From JBBDWJ01 sp040902925 (lineage in GTDB: Bacteria > Acidobacteriota > Terriglobia > Bryobacterales > UBA6623): a stretch of 5,229 nt of DNA. How positions within the stretch are numbered: the stretch's first letter is position 1; each line of letters begins with the position of its first letter. The stretch covers positions 1 through 5,229 of the forward strand of contig JBBDWJ010000142.1 of assembly GCA_040902925.1 (NCBI GenBank). The letters run 5' to 3'. Shown one piece after another: positions 1 to 4,949 of this stretch. The translations under genes and the position numbers were made by a program. The notes beneath the pieces were generated by a model. That model was given only the letters and a program-made list of their open reading frames with translations, was not told the origin of the DNA and ran no database searches.

Positions 1-40
1 TTGTACTACATTATGCAAAGTACTTTGTAGCATTATTTCA
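1..40. promoter_or_regulatory. AT-rich palindromic boxes, candidate operator/promoter for a gene left of the window
   Basis: This stretch is far richer in A/T than the rest of the window. It contains a perfect 12-bp palindrome CAAAGTACTTTG at 16-27, a small dyad TGTA-C-TACA at 2-10, and CATTAT twice (9-14 and 31-36). It lies just past the stop codon of the leftward peptidase gene, so it more likely serves a gene outside the window. TACAAAGTAC-like boxes resemble operators of PadR-type repressors in Acidobacteria; this is from memory and is a weak link. On the minus strand CATAAT (10-15) could be a -10 hexamer, but no convincing -35 was seen. Confidence 0.35.
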
Positions 41-70
41 CAGCTTCCTGTCCCCATGGCTGCATGGCTG

Positions 71-1597
71 TTACTCGATACCTTCCACGCCAGTAAGAAC
101 CGCGGCGAAGACATCGATTCCATACCAAAGATTCGCCACGCGGAGGTTCTCGTTTTCCGCGTGCTGGTTGTTGTCGTGATTCGCAATCGGCAGGATCAAC
201 ACCGGCTTCTGCAACACATCCGTAAACAAATACAACGGCAACGTACCACCCAGCGTGGGAACTTCGAGCGCCGGCTGCTCCAGCACGCGGTTCACCGCGG
301 CGATTACCGGGCGCGCCAGCGGGTTGTTCATTGGGGTGCGCGCGGCCGGATACCCGCGGTCCCGCACCACTTTTGCGATCTTCGCATGGGTCAACCGCGT
401 GTCAAGGTCAGGATCCTCACGTACGATATGAAATCCTTGGCGGCGAATATGCTCCTCGACCAAGCCGGCCATGTGCTCAGGATCATTTCCCGCCACGAGC
501 CGAATGCCGAGGGCGGCCGTCGCGGTTGCCGGAATGATATTGCGAGTCAACTCGCCGGTGTTGCCGCTCGAAATCCCGCGGATCGTCAGCGCCGGCAGCA
601 GGATTCGCTCGTTCAGCGAGGCATTTCCCACCTCGGTCGCCGCCAGGCCGAGTTCCCGGCGCAATTCGTCGTCGTAGTTGGGAAGCCGCGCCAACGCGGC
701 GCGCTCCTCATCGCCAAGCGGCGTCGTCGTATCGTAAAAGCCCTCGACCAGGACGCGACCCGACTCGTCCTTCATACTGGCCAGCAAGTGCGCCAGCGCT
801 AGACCCGGGACCGGAGCCCAATTTCCGTAGTGGCCGCTGTGCAAAGGCCGGTTCGCGCCGTAAACCGTAACTTCGAGGCCCGTGATGCCGCGCACGCCGA
901 ATAGAACCTGAGGGCGCCGGCTCTGGTGGACCGGCCCGTCGCAAAACAGCCACAAGTCGATGTCGTCCACGTCGCCGCGGTAGGTTCGCAGATACTCTTC
1001 GAGGTGAGGCGAGCCGGCCTCTTCCTCGCCATCGAAAAAAAACTTGATGTTCCAGGCAGGCTGAATCTTTTGCTGCCGCAAAACATCGAGCACGGCGAGC
1101 AAAGCCATCAGCGGCGCTTTGTCGTCCCCCGCCGAGCGCCCATAGATGCGCCATTCCGCGTCGACCGGCTCGCCCGGCTTGGGAAACGCGATCGGCTTTC
1201 CGCCCTGGTCGTGCCGGCCGGAGTAGAGTTCCGGATTCCAAGGGCCCGCGGTGATCCAAGTGGCGGGGTCGGTGGGCTGCCCGTCGTAGTGAACATACAC
1301 GCCGAGCGTGCGCGTGGCGCCCGCGGACTTCATCTCGCCGAATACGATCGGGGGCGCGCCAGGCAGAGTGAGCAGTTTCATCGCGACGCCGCGCGCGCGG
1401 AACTGCTCGACGAGGTAGTCAGCGTTGCGGCGGATGCCCGTGGCGTCGCTGGCCACGTTGGGAATCGCCAACATCTCCGCAAACTGACGCAAGATTTCCG
1501 GGCCACGAGCAGAGCGATACTCACGCGCCGCCTCCACGGCGTCGCCCCACAGCGGAACCATGCAAGTCAACAGCGCAAAGGTAAGGCGAAATCTCAT
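71..1597 (-). CDS. Exported M20-family metallopeptidase (dipeptidase-like, di-zinc)
   Basis: The 508-residue product is a zinc-dependent exopeptidase of the M20 family, likely a dipeptidase or carboxypeptidase acting outside the cytoplasmic membrane. Residues 1-23 form a Sec signal (MRFR, a hydrophobic core, then a VEA-type cleavage site); the cysteine at 12 lacks a good lipobox. Catalytic features, in family order, are: HYD at 103-105 (first metal ligand His103 with Asp105), GRSAGDDK at 153-160 (bridging Asp158), DGEEEAGS at 189-196 (general base Glu192, metal ligand Glu193), Asp220, a lid-domain LHSGHYG with His253, and QHAENE with final ligand His479. The central part, about 230-400, is the dimerisation/lid domain. 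The layout resembles carnosinase-like members, but the substrate cannot be read from sequence. The ATG at 1597 was chosen because the signal peptide begins there; the open frame continues upstream to 1819 but only through intergenic repeats. It has no clear Shine-Dalgarno sequence. It is transcribed divergently from the FHA gene. Confidence 0.93.
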   Translation of the reverse strand: MRFRLTFALLTCMVPLWGDAVEAAREYRSARGPEILRQFAEMLAIPNVASDATGIRRNADYLVEQFRARGVAMKLLTLPGAPPIVFGEMKSAGATRTLGVYVHYDGQPTDPATWITAGPWNPELYSGRHDQGGKPIAFPKPGEPVDAEWRIYGRSAGDDKAPLMALLAVLDVLRQQKIQPAWNIKFFFDGEEEAGSPHLEEYLRTYRGDVDDIDLWLFCDGPVHQSRRPQVLFGVRGITGLEVTVYGANRPLHSGHYGNWAPVPGLALAHLLASMKDESGRVLVEGFYDTTTPLGDEERAALARLPNYDDELRRELGLAATEVGNASLNERILLPALTIRGISSGNTGELTRNIIPATATAALGIRLVAGNDPEHMAGLVEEHIRRQGFHIVREDPDLDTRLTHAKIAKVVRDRGYPAARTPMNNPLARPVIAAVNRVLEQPALEVPTLGGTLPLYLFTDVLQKPVLILPIANHDNNQHAENENLRVANLWYGIDVFAAVLTGVEGIE

Positions 1598-1614
1598 GAC
1601 TGGTGATGCCAAAG

Positions 1615-1620
1615 ATTGTA
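1615..1620 (-). promoter_or_regulatory. Candidate -10 box of the peptidase gene
   Basis: Read on the minus strand the hexamer is TACAAT, five of six matches to the sigma-70 consensus, with 17 nt between it and the ATG. A start about seven bases downstream would leave an mRNA leader of only around 10 nt, which agrees with the missing Shine-Dalgarno sequence. The -35 position (1638-1643, CCACAG) is a poor match, so an activator may be needed or the box may be fortuitous. Confidence 0.4.
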
Positions 1621-1665
1621 CCCCGCGGCACGCGGTTCTGTGGCGTCCCTTAAAAGCGTCGTTGC

Positions 1666-1688
1666 CCATCGTTCCCTGGGAGCGATGG
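1666..1688. repeat. Near-perfect 23-bp inverted repeat (dyad)
   Basis: The left arm CCATCGTTCCC (1666-1676) pairs with the right arm GGGAGCGATGG (1678-1688) around a single central T at 1677. Ten of eleven pairs are Watson-Crick and the remaining one (1672/1682) would be a G-U wobble in RNA. It is not followed by a T-run on either strand, so a simple intrinsic terminator is unlikely. It lies roughly 60-80 bases upstream of the presumed peptidase transcription start, a usual place for an activator site. It could equally be half of a dispersed repeat element, because the tandem repeat begins at its right edge. Confidence 0.7.
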
Positions 1689-1742
1689 AAACGGAGCAGT
1701 GACAACGGAACAGGGACAACGGAACAGGGACAACGGAACGGG
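1687..1742. repeat. 14-bp tandem repeat, three clear copies plus one decayed copy
   Basis: The unit GACAACGGAACAGG occurs at 1701-1714 and 1715-1728 exactly, and at 1729-1742 with one change (A to G at position 12 of the unit). A fourth, degenerate unit at 1687-1700 matches at about 10 of 14 positions and overlaps the right arm of the dyad by two bases. The unit length is not a multiple of three, so copy-number change would shift any reading frame; this fits non-coding DNA. Such arrays can vary in copy number between strains. Confidence 0.85.
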
Positions 1743-1831
1743 GTAGGCGACCAACCCGAACCGCCAAACCGCCCGTGGGGACCCGCTGAACGCACCGGCG
1801 GCGGCCTTATGGGATGCATAACGTTTTTGGA

Positions 1832-1860
1832 TTGGACGCCGCCGATCGCCGTGCTCTAAG
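1832..1860 (+). promoter_or_regulatory. Weak candidate promoter of the FHA-ATPase-glutaminase operon
   Basis: TTGGAC (1832-1837) and TCTAAG (1855-1860) are separated by 17 bp, and the second is preceded by TGC, giving an extended -10 shape (TGCTCTAAG). Each hexamer matches consensus only partly (three and four of six). The same TGC-TAnnnT style precedes the permease gene near 4926. Transcription from here would give a leader of about 40 nt. Confidence 0.28.
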
Positions 1861-1906
1861 TTCATAGTCTTGAGGCCTTTCAAGGTTTGGTGGGGTTAGC
1901 GCGGTC

Positions 1907-2416
1907 ATGTCAAACGAAAATTCCCATGAAGAAAATAAGATCCGCGTCGAATTGCTCGATTCCGGAAGTGGCCGAATTGTCCAGTTCTGGACGTTTTCCT
2001 GCTCTGAAACGGTAACCATCGGCCGCGCGCCGGAGAACCAGATTGTCATCCAGGATCCTTACGTCTCGCGGCATCACGCCGATCTGCGGTTCGTACTGGG
2101 GCAGTGGCTGCTGACAAATCGCGGCCGCCACGGGATCTTGTTCGACGGCAACGGCATCGTCGAATCGCCGCTGCCCAAGGGCGCCGCGACTTTTCAACTT
2201 GGAGGCTTGGGGCCCACCCTGCGCACCAGCTATGGGCAGCCCGTGCAACGCAGCCTCGACACAACCGTAATCTCCGCCCCCGGGCTACCGGCCGGCAGCT
2301 TGGGAATCGACCACGACCGCATGCGCCGCGAAGTGCAAATGATCGCGGAAACCCCTTACTTCCGGGAGCTTCAGCAAGTGCGTCAGCGATTGAAGGCTGC
2401 CCGGGCCGAAGCCTAG
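1907..2416 (+). CDS. Small FHA-domain protein (phosphothreonine-binding)
   Basis: The 169-residue cytosolic protein is built around one forkhead-associated domain, about residues 13-108, a beta-sandwich that binds phosphothreonine peptides. The family markers are visible: GR at 39-40, SRHH at 54-57 (Ser54 and His57 are the usual S..H pair) and Asn71 in the loop that normally carries the NG contact, although the classic NGT is altered to TNRGRHG. A linker follows (about 109-135), containing LDTTVI at 117-122, then a charged helical tail (136-169). No enzymatic domain, signal or membrane segment is seen. It is the first gene of a three-gene unit and ends 21-30 nt before the ATPase start, so it probably acts as the phospho-signal adaptor for its neighbours. 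The ATG at 1907 begins a natural N terminus, but no convincing Shine-Dalgarno sequence precedes it. Confidence 0.9.
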   Translation: MSNENSHEENKIRVELLDSGSGRIVQFWTFSCSETVTIGRAPENQIVIQDPYVSRHHADLRFVLGQWLLTNRGRHGILFDGNGIVESPLPKGAATFQLGGLGPTLRTSYGQPVQRSLDTTVISAPGLPAGSLGIDHDRMRREVQMIAETPYFRELQQVRQRLKAARAEA

Positions 2417-2437
2417 TCCGGCGTCTTTCGAAGGCAG

Positions 2438-3223
2438 GTGTGTGGCGTGGGCAGGACAGTTTCCATCCATTCGTTTCGAGGCGGCACCGGCAAATCCAAT
2501 TGCACGGCGAACCTGGCTGCGTTGATGGCGCGCGAAGGCCTTCGTGTCGGCGTGCTCGACACCGACATTCAATCCCCTGGCATTCATGTGCTTTTCAATG
2601 TTGATGTCACTTCGATTGAGTACTGCCTGAACGACTACCTGTGGGGCCGTTGCGCCATCCAGCAGGCGGCGGCCGACCTTACCGCCTCCGCGCTGCTGCC
2701 CGGCGAAGATGCTTCCCGAGCCGGCCGCCTGTTCCTGGTTCCTTCCAGCATCAAGACCGGCGAGATCGCCCGGGTTTTGCGGGAAGGCTACGACGTCGCC
2801 AAGCTGCACGACGGCATCCAGGAAATGACGCGCGATCTCAACCTCGATATTTTGCTCGTCGACACGCACCCGGGAGTCAACGAGGAAACGCTGTTGTCGA
2901 TCGCCATCTCGGACCTGTTGGTGCTGATTATGCGCCCCGACAATCAGGACTTTCAGGGAACCGCCGTGACGCTCGAACTGGCCCGCAAGCTTGATGTCAA
3001 AGACCTGCTGCTGCTGTTGAACAAAGTGCCGGCGGGCGTCGATCAAGCGTTGCTCCGAACGCAGGTGGAGGCGACCTTTGAAGCGCCCGTGGTTGCCATG
3101 CTGCCGCTGAACACGGAGATCGCGCAGAACGCCAGCGGCGGCATTTTCTGCCTGAGCCACCCCGAGCACCCTTTCTCGCGGCGCATGGAGCGCGTCTGCC
3201 GCAAGATCCTCGGGCTGGAATAG
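2438..3223 (+). CDS. MinD/ParA-type P-loop ATPase with Arg in the deviant Walker A
   Basis: The product (261 residues from this GTG, 258 from the in-frame GTG at 2447) belongs to the SIMIBI MinD/ParA family of ATP-dependent dimerising switches. Using the longer form, the deviant Walker A is FRGGTGKS at 13-20, Walker A' is LDTDIQSPG at 40-48, Walker B is LLVDTHPG at 139-146, and LLLLNKVP (191-198) supplies the adenine-contact Asn195. The family signature lysine that opens KGGxGKT is replaced by Arg14. The C terminus (RRMERVCRKILGLE) could form a short amphipathic helix, but a membrane-targeting role as in MinD is unproven. No MinC, MinE or ParB gene adjoins it, so division-site or chromosome-partition work is not indicated. 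Its partners are an FHA protein and a glutaminase, suggesting a regulatory or positioning role. An AGG at 2436-2438 sits well for the 2447 start, which is my slight preference. Confidence 0.9.
   Translation: MCGVGRTVSIHSFRGGTGKSNCTANLAALMAREGLRVGVLDTDIQSPGIHVLFNVDVTSIEYCLNDYLWGRCAIQQAAADLTASALLPGEDASRAGRLFLVPSSIKTGEIARVLREGYDVAKLHDGIQEMTRDLNLDILLVDTHPGVNEETLLSIAISDLLVLIMRPDNQDFQGTAVTLELARKLDVKDLLLLLNKVPAGVDQALLRTQVEATFEAPVVAMLPLNTEIAQNASGGIFCLSHPEHPFSRRMERVCRKILGLE
2447..2449 (+). promoter_or_regulatory. Alternative GTG start of the ATPase
   Basis: AGG at 2436-2438 lies 8 nt before this GTG, a good ribosome-binding distance, whereas for the upstream GTG at 2438 the nearest purine run (AAGG, 2431-2434) is only 3 nt away. 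Starting here gives MGRTVSIHSF, so the first strand leads directly into the P-loop as in most relatives. The choice changes only three residues. Confidence 0.45.
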
Positions 3224-3226
3224 GAA
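3221..3226 (+). promoter_or_regulatory. Ribosome-binding site of glsA overlapping the ATPase stop
   Basis: The sequence TAGGAA contains both the ATPase stop codon (TAG, 3221-3223) and the AGGA core (3222-3225) placed 7 nt before the glutaminase ATG at 3233. Sharing of these bases implies that ribosomes ending on the ATPase cover the next start site, so the two proteins are probably made by translational coupling. Confidence 0.7.
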
Positions 3227-3232
3227 CCCACA

Positions 3233-4237
3233 ATGGCTGACAACGGCGGCACCGATCTGGACGCCCTGCTCGGAAAAGTCAGGGGCGCGGCGTCGCCGTT
3301 GCGCGCGGTCCTGCGGGAGATCCACACCAAGTACAAAGACCTCGACGAAGGGGCGGTGGCGAACTATATCCCCGAGCTCGCACGGGCCAACCCCAAATGG
3401 TTCGGCATCGCGGTGGTCACGGTCGACGGCACTACGATCGAGATCGGCGACTCCAAAGAGCTGTTCACGATTCAATCGCTCTCCAAACCGTTTGTGTGGG
3501 GCATGGCGCTCGAGGACAACGGCCGCGACCACGTCGAAACGAAAATTGGAGTCGAGCCCACCGGCGATGCGTTCAATTCGATCGTGCTCGATGAAGCGAC
3601 AAATCGTCCTTTCAATCCCATGGTGAACGCGGGCGCGATCGCCGCCGCCGACCTGGTGAAGGGGAAGGACATCTCCGAGCGCGTGAACCGCATGATCGAG
3701 ATGTTCCGCAAATACATGGGCCGTACGCCGGTGATCGACACCGCCGTCTATACCTCGGAAAGGACAACCGGGCACCGCAACCGCGCCATCGCTCACATGA
3801 TGCTGAACTTCGGCATGGTCACCGAGCGCGTGCCCGATTCGCTCGACTTCTACTTCCAGCAGTGCTCGGTGCTGATTCACTGCGCCGACCTGGCGCTGAT
3901 GGGCGCCACGCTGGCCAACGACGGCGTCAATCCCGTGACCGGTGAGCGGGCGCTGGATTCCAAATACGTGCGCGACCTGCTGAGCGTGATGTACACCTGC
4001 GGGATGTACGATTTTTCGGGCGAGTGGTCGTACCGCGTGGGCCTGCCGGCCAAGAGCGGCGTGGGCGGCGGCATCGTAGCGGTCGTTCCCGGCCGCATGG
4101 GCATCGCCACGTTCTCGCCGCTGCTCGATGCGCGGGGAAACAGCGCCCGTGGCATCAAGGCCTGCCAGGAGTTGGCCGAGCGCTTTGGCCTGCATGTGTT
4201 TGAGAGCGCCGCTCAGCGCAAGGAAGTGGTTGTTTAG
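3233..4237 (+). CDS. glsA: Glutaminase (serine-dependent, GlsA family)
   Basis: The 334-residue enzyme hydrolyses L-glutamine to L-glutamate and ammonia in the cytosol. It belongs to the beta-lactamase-fold glutaminases, normally about 305-330 residues, so it is full length. Key residues are visible: nucleophile Ser82 and Lys85 in QSLSK (81-85), Asn132 in NPMVNAGAI, Glu176 and Asn183 in SERTTGHRNR, Tyr207 in FYFQQCS, Tyr259 in TCGMYDFSG, and the KSGVGGGI loop at 274-281. These match the substrate-binding set known from the E. coli and B. subtilis enzymes. The N terminus carries about 15-20 polar residues before the first helix. There is no C-terminal STAS or cyclic-nucleotide domain of the kind fused to some relatives; the signalling partners here are separate genes. 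The start lies 9 nt after the ATPase stop with a good Shine-Dalgarno sequence, making it the third gene of the FHA operon. Confidence 0.97.
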   Translation: MADNGGTDLDALLGKVRGAASPLRAVLREIHTKYKDLDEGAVANYIPELARANPKWFGIAVVTVDGTTIEIGDSKELFTIQSLSKPFVWGMALEDNGRDHVETKIGVEPTGDAFNSIVLDEATNRPFNPMVNAGAIAAADLVKGKDISERVNRMIEMFRKYMGRTPVIDTAVYTSERTTGHRNRAIAHMMLNFGMVTERVPDSLDFYFQQCSVLIHCADLALMGATLANDGVNPVTGERALDSKYVRDLLSVMYTCGMYDFSGEWSYRVGLPAKSGVGGGIVAVVPGRMGIATFSPLLDARGNSARGIKACQELAERFGLHVFESAAQRKEVVV

Positions 4238-4275
4238 ACTCGCGCATTTTCGGGCCTTGCTCTCCTGCCATACGC

Positions 4276-4281
4276 TACAAT
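4276..4281 (+). promoter_or_regulatory. Candidate -10 box of the membrane protein gene
   Basis: TACAAT lies 27 nt before the ATG at 4309, in the 71-nt gap after glsA. The -35 region is not clear: TTGCTC at 4257-4262 is only 13 bp away, too close for a standard promoter. The same hexamer precedes the peptidase gene on the other strand, which adds some weight. No terminator hairpin with a T-run was found between glsA and this box, so read-through from the operon is possible. Confidence 0.4.
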
Positions 4282-4308
4282 TCTAAAGATTCCCGCCGCG
4301 GGCTCGCC

Positions 4309-4872
4309 ATGGCAGTCCTAGCCCCAGCCCCTCTAAGAGCCCAAATAGAACACCACGGCACAACGATATGCATACGCATTCCACGTCCCCGGTACTCCTG
4401 GGTCGTCGTACTGCTTTCCTCGTGCTGGCTCGGTTTCTGGGTGATGGCCGGTTCCCAGGCGCTTGGACTCACGGGAGAAAAGGAGCTTCTTGAAGGCGGA
4501 AAACCACTAGTGGTTTTCTGGGCAGTGCTATGGGTGTACGGCGCACTTATGGTCGCATATCGGATCGGCTGGTTGCTATTAGGTACGGAAACGATCGAAG
4601 TTACGCCTGCTACTTTTCGCTCCAGAAGGAGCTTTGGACCCGTTGGTTGGTGGCGAGAATACGCGCTGGCTGATGTACTGCGGCTCCGGGCTTCCGAGAA
4701 AGGTCCACCTGGGACGAACCTTGAGATTGGCGTTACACCGCGGATCCTGTTCGACTACGGGGCTAAGTCTGTGAAGCTCGGCCACGGCGTCGATTTGGCC
4801 GAGGCTCACCAACTCGTCGAAGAGATTTGCCGTTCTTACCCCCGGCTTTCCACAAGAAGCGCCAGGGATTGA
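4309..4872 (+). CDS. Two-helix membrane protein with probable bacterial PH-like domain
   Basis: The 187-residue product has a short N-terminal strand region (IEHHGTTICIRIP, 13-25), a transmembrane helix at about 30-52, a polar loop (55-65), a second helix at about 67-92, and a soluble C-terminal part (93-175) with alternating strands. The pattern TETIEVTPATF, then a WREYAL-x-DVLRLR strand and ILFDYGAKSVKLGHGVDLAEAHQLVEEI, recalls uncharacterised membrane proteins annotated with PH-like or YcxB-like domains, in which the final helix closes a beta-barrel. The function is unknown. A, CTA, AGA, ATA and TTA codons appear more often than in the neighbouring genes and the region looks less GC-rich by eye, so it may be under weaker codon selection or have a different history. 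No in-frame ATG, GTG or TTG lies close after the chosen ATG, and there is no good Shine-Dalgarno sequence. A perfect palindrome sits inside it at 4499-4518. Confidence 0.82.
   Translation: MAVLAPAPLRAQIEHHGTTICIRIPRPRYSWVVVLLSSCWLGFWVMAGSQALGLTGEKELLEGGKPLVVFWAVLWVYGALMVAYRIGWLLLGTETIEVTPATFRSRRSFGPVGWWREYALADVLRLRASEKGPPGTNLEIGVTPRILFDYGAKSVKLGHGVDLAEAHQLVEEICRSYPRLSTRSARD
4499..4518. repeat. Perfect 20-bp palindrome inside the membrane protein gene
   Basis: The left arm GAAAACCACT (4499-4508) is followed directly by its exact reverse complement AGTGGTTTTC (4509-4518), with CTAG at the centre. It spans the codons for residues 64-70 (GKPLVVF), at the edge of the second membrane helix, and uses the uncommon CTA leucine codon. 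In RNA it would form an 8-bp stem closed by a CUAG loop and end in UUUUC. Confidence 0.85.
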
Positions 4873-4893
4873 GATTCGCCCGCGGCGCGATTC
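4873..4893 (+). terminator. Imperfect hairpin after the membrane protein gene
   Basis: Directly after the TGA stop, CGCC (4877-4880) pairs with GGCG (4884-4887) across a CGC loop, and flanking GATT/ATTC bases can extend the stem if a two-base bulge and one mismatch are allowed. There is no T-run downstream, so intrinsic termination is doubtful; it may simply be a GC-rich intergenic fold. Confidence 0.2.
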
Positions 4894-4925
4894 AGTGACT
4901 CCTCGTTAATCTCCCGCTCGCGGCG

Positions 4926-4934
4926 TGCTATCCT
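4926..4934 (+). promoter_or_regulatory. Extended -10 candidate for the TauE/SafE permease gene
   Basis: TGCTATCCT contains an extended -10 TG followed by TATCCT, with 15 nt between it and the ATG. The predicted leader would be about 10 nt, and no Shine-Dalgarno sequence is present before the ATG. The hexamer at the -35 distance (TTAATC, 4906-4911) is weak, as is common for extended -10 promoters. Confidence 0.4.
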
Positions 4935-4949
4935 TGCCCGTTCACTCTC

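Larger units (their letters stand above)
1598..1906. other. Divergent intergenic region with dyad, tandem repeat and promoter-like boxes
   Basis: This 309-nt gap separates the leftward peptidase gene from the rightward FHA gene. Short frames across it have low-complexity, arginine/proline-rich translations and no recognisable domain, so I see no gene here. It holds a -10-like box for the peptidase, a 23-bp inverted repeat, a 14-bp tandem repeat and a weak promoter candidate for the FHA operon, each listed separately. From about 1743 to 1820 I see only GC-rich sequence without evident structure. Confidence 0.75.

Noticed and set aside
56..802. A 248-codon plus-strand frame opposite the peptidase
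   Set aside because: It is rich in arginine and has no recognisable motif; the opposite strand shows intact M20 active-site motifs.
926..1606. A 226-codon plus-strand frame opposite the 5' half of the peptidase
   Set aside because: It is a shadow of the peptidase reading frame, with no domain and no ribosome-binding site.
1666..1688. The dyad as an intrinsic terminator
   Set aside because: It lies upstream of both divergent genes and has no T-run on either strand.
1687..1742. The short repeats as a CRISPR array
   Set aside because: Units of 14 bp are directly adjacent without spacers, which is a simple tandem repeat and not a repeat-spacer array.
1598..1819. An N-terminal extension of the peptidase up to the ATG at 1819
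   Set aside because: It would translate the dyad and tandem repeat and bury the clear signal peptide in mid-protein; the ATG at 1597 is far more natural.
2438..3223. Assignment of the ATPase as cell-division MinD or chromosome-partition ParA
   Set aside because: No minC, minE or parB neighbour exists, and the signature lysine is changed; only family membership is supported.
2285..4195. A 636-codon open frame on the minus strand across the ATPase and glutaminase genes
   Set aside because: It is antisense to two well-recognised genes, its translation is rich in H, R, Q, V and A without any domain, and long antisense frames are expected opposite GC-biased codons. A dual-coding claim is not supported.
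4292..4302. CCCGC-C-GCGGG as a terminator of the glutaminase operon
   Set aside because: A one-base loop and the absence of a T-run make this a GC-rich coincidence, and it lies downstream of the next gene's -10 box.
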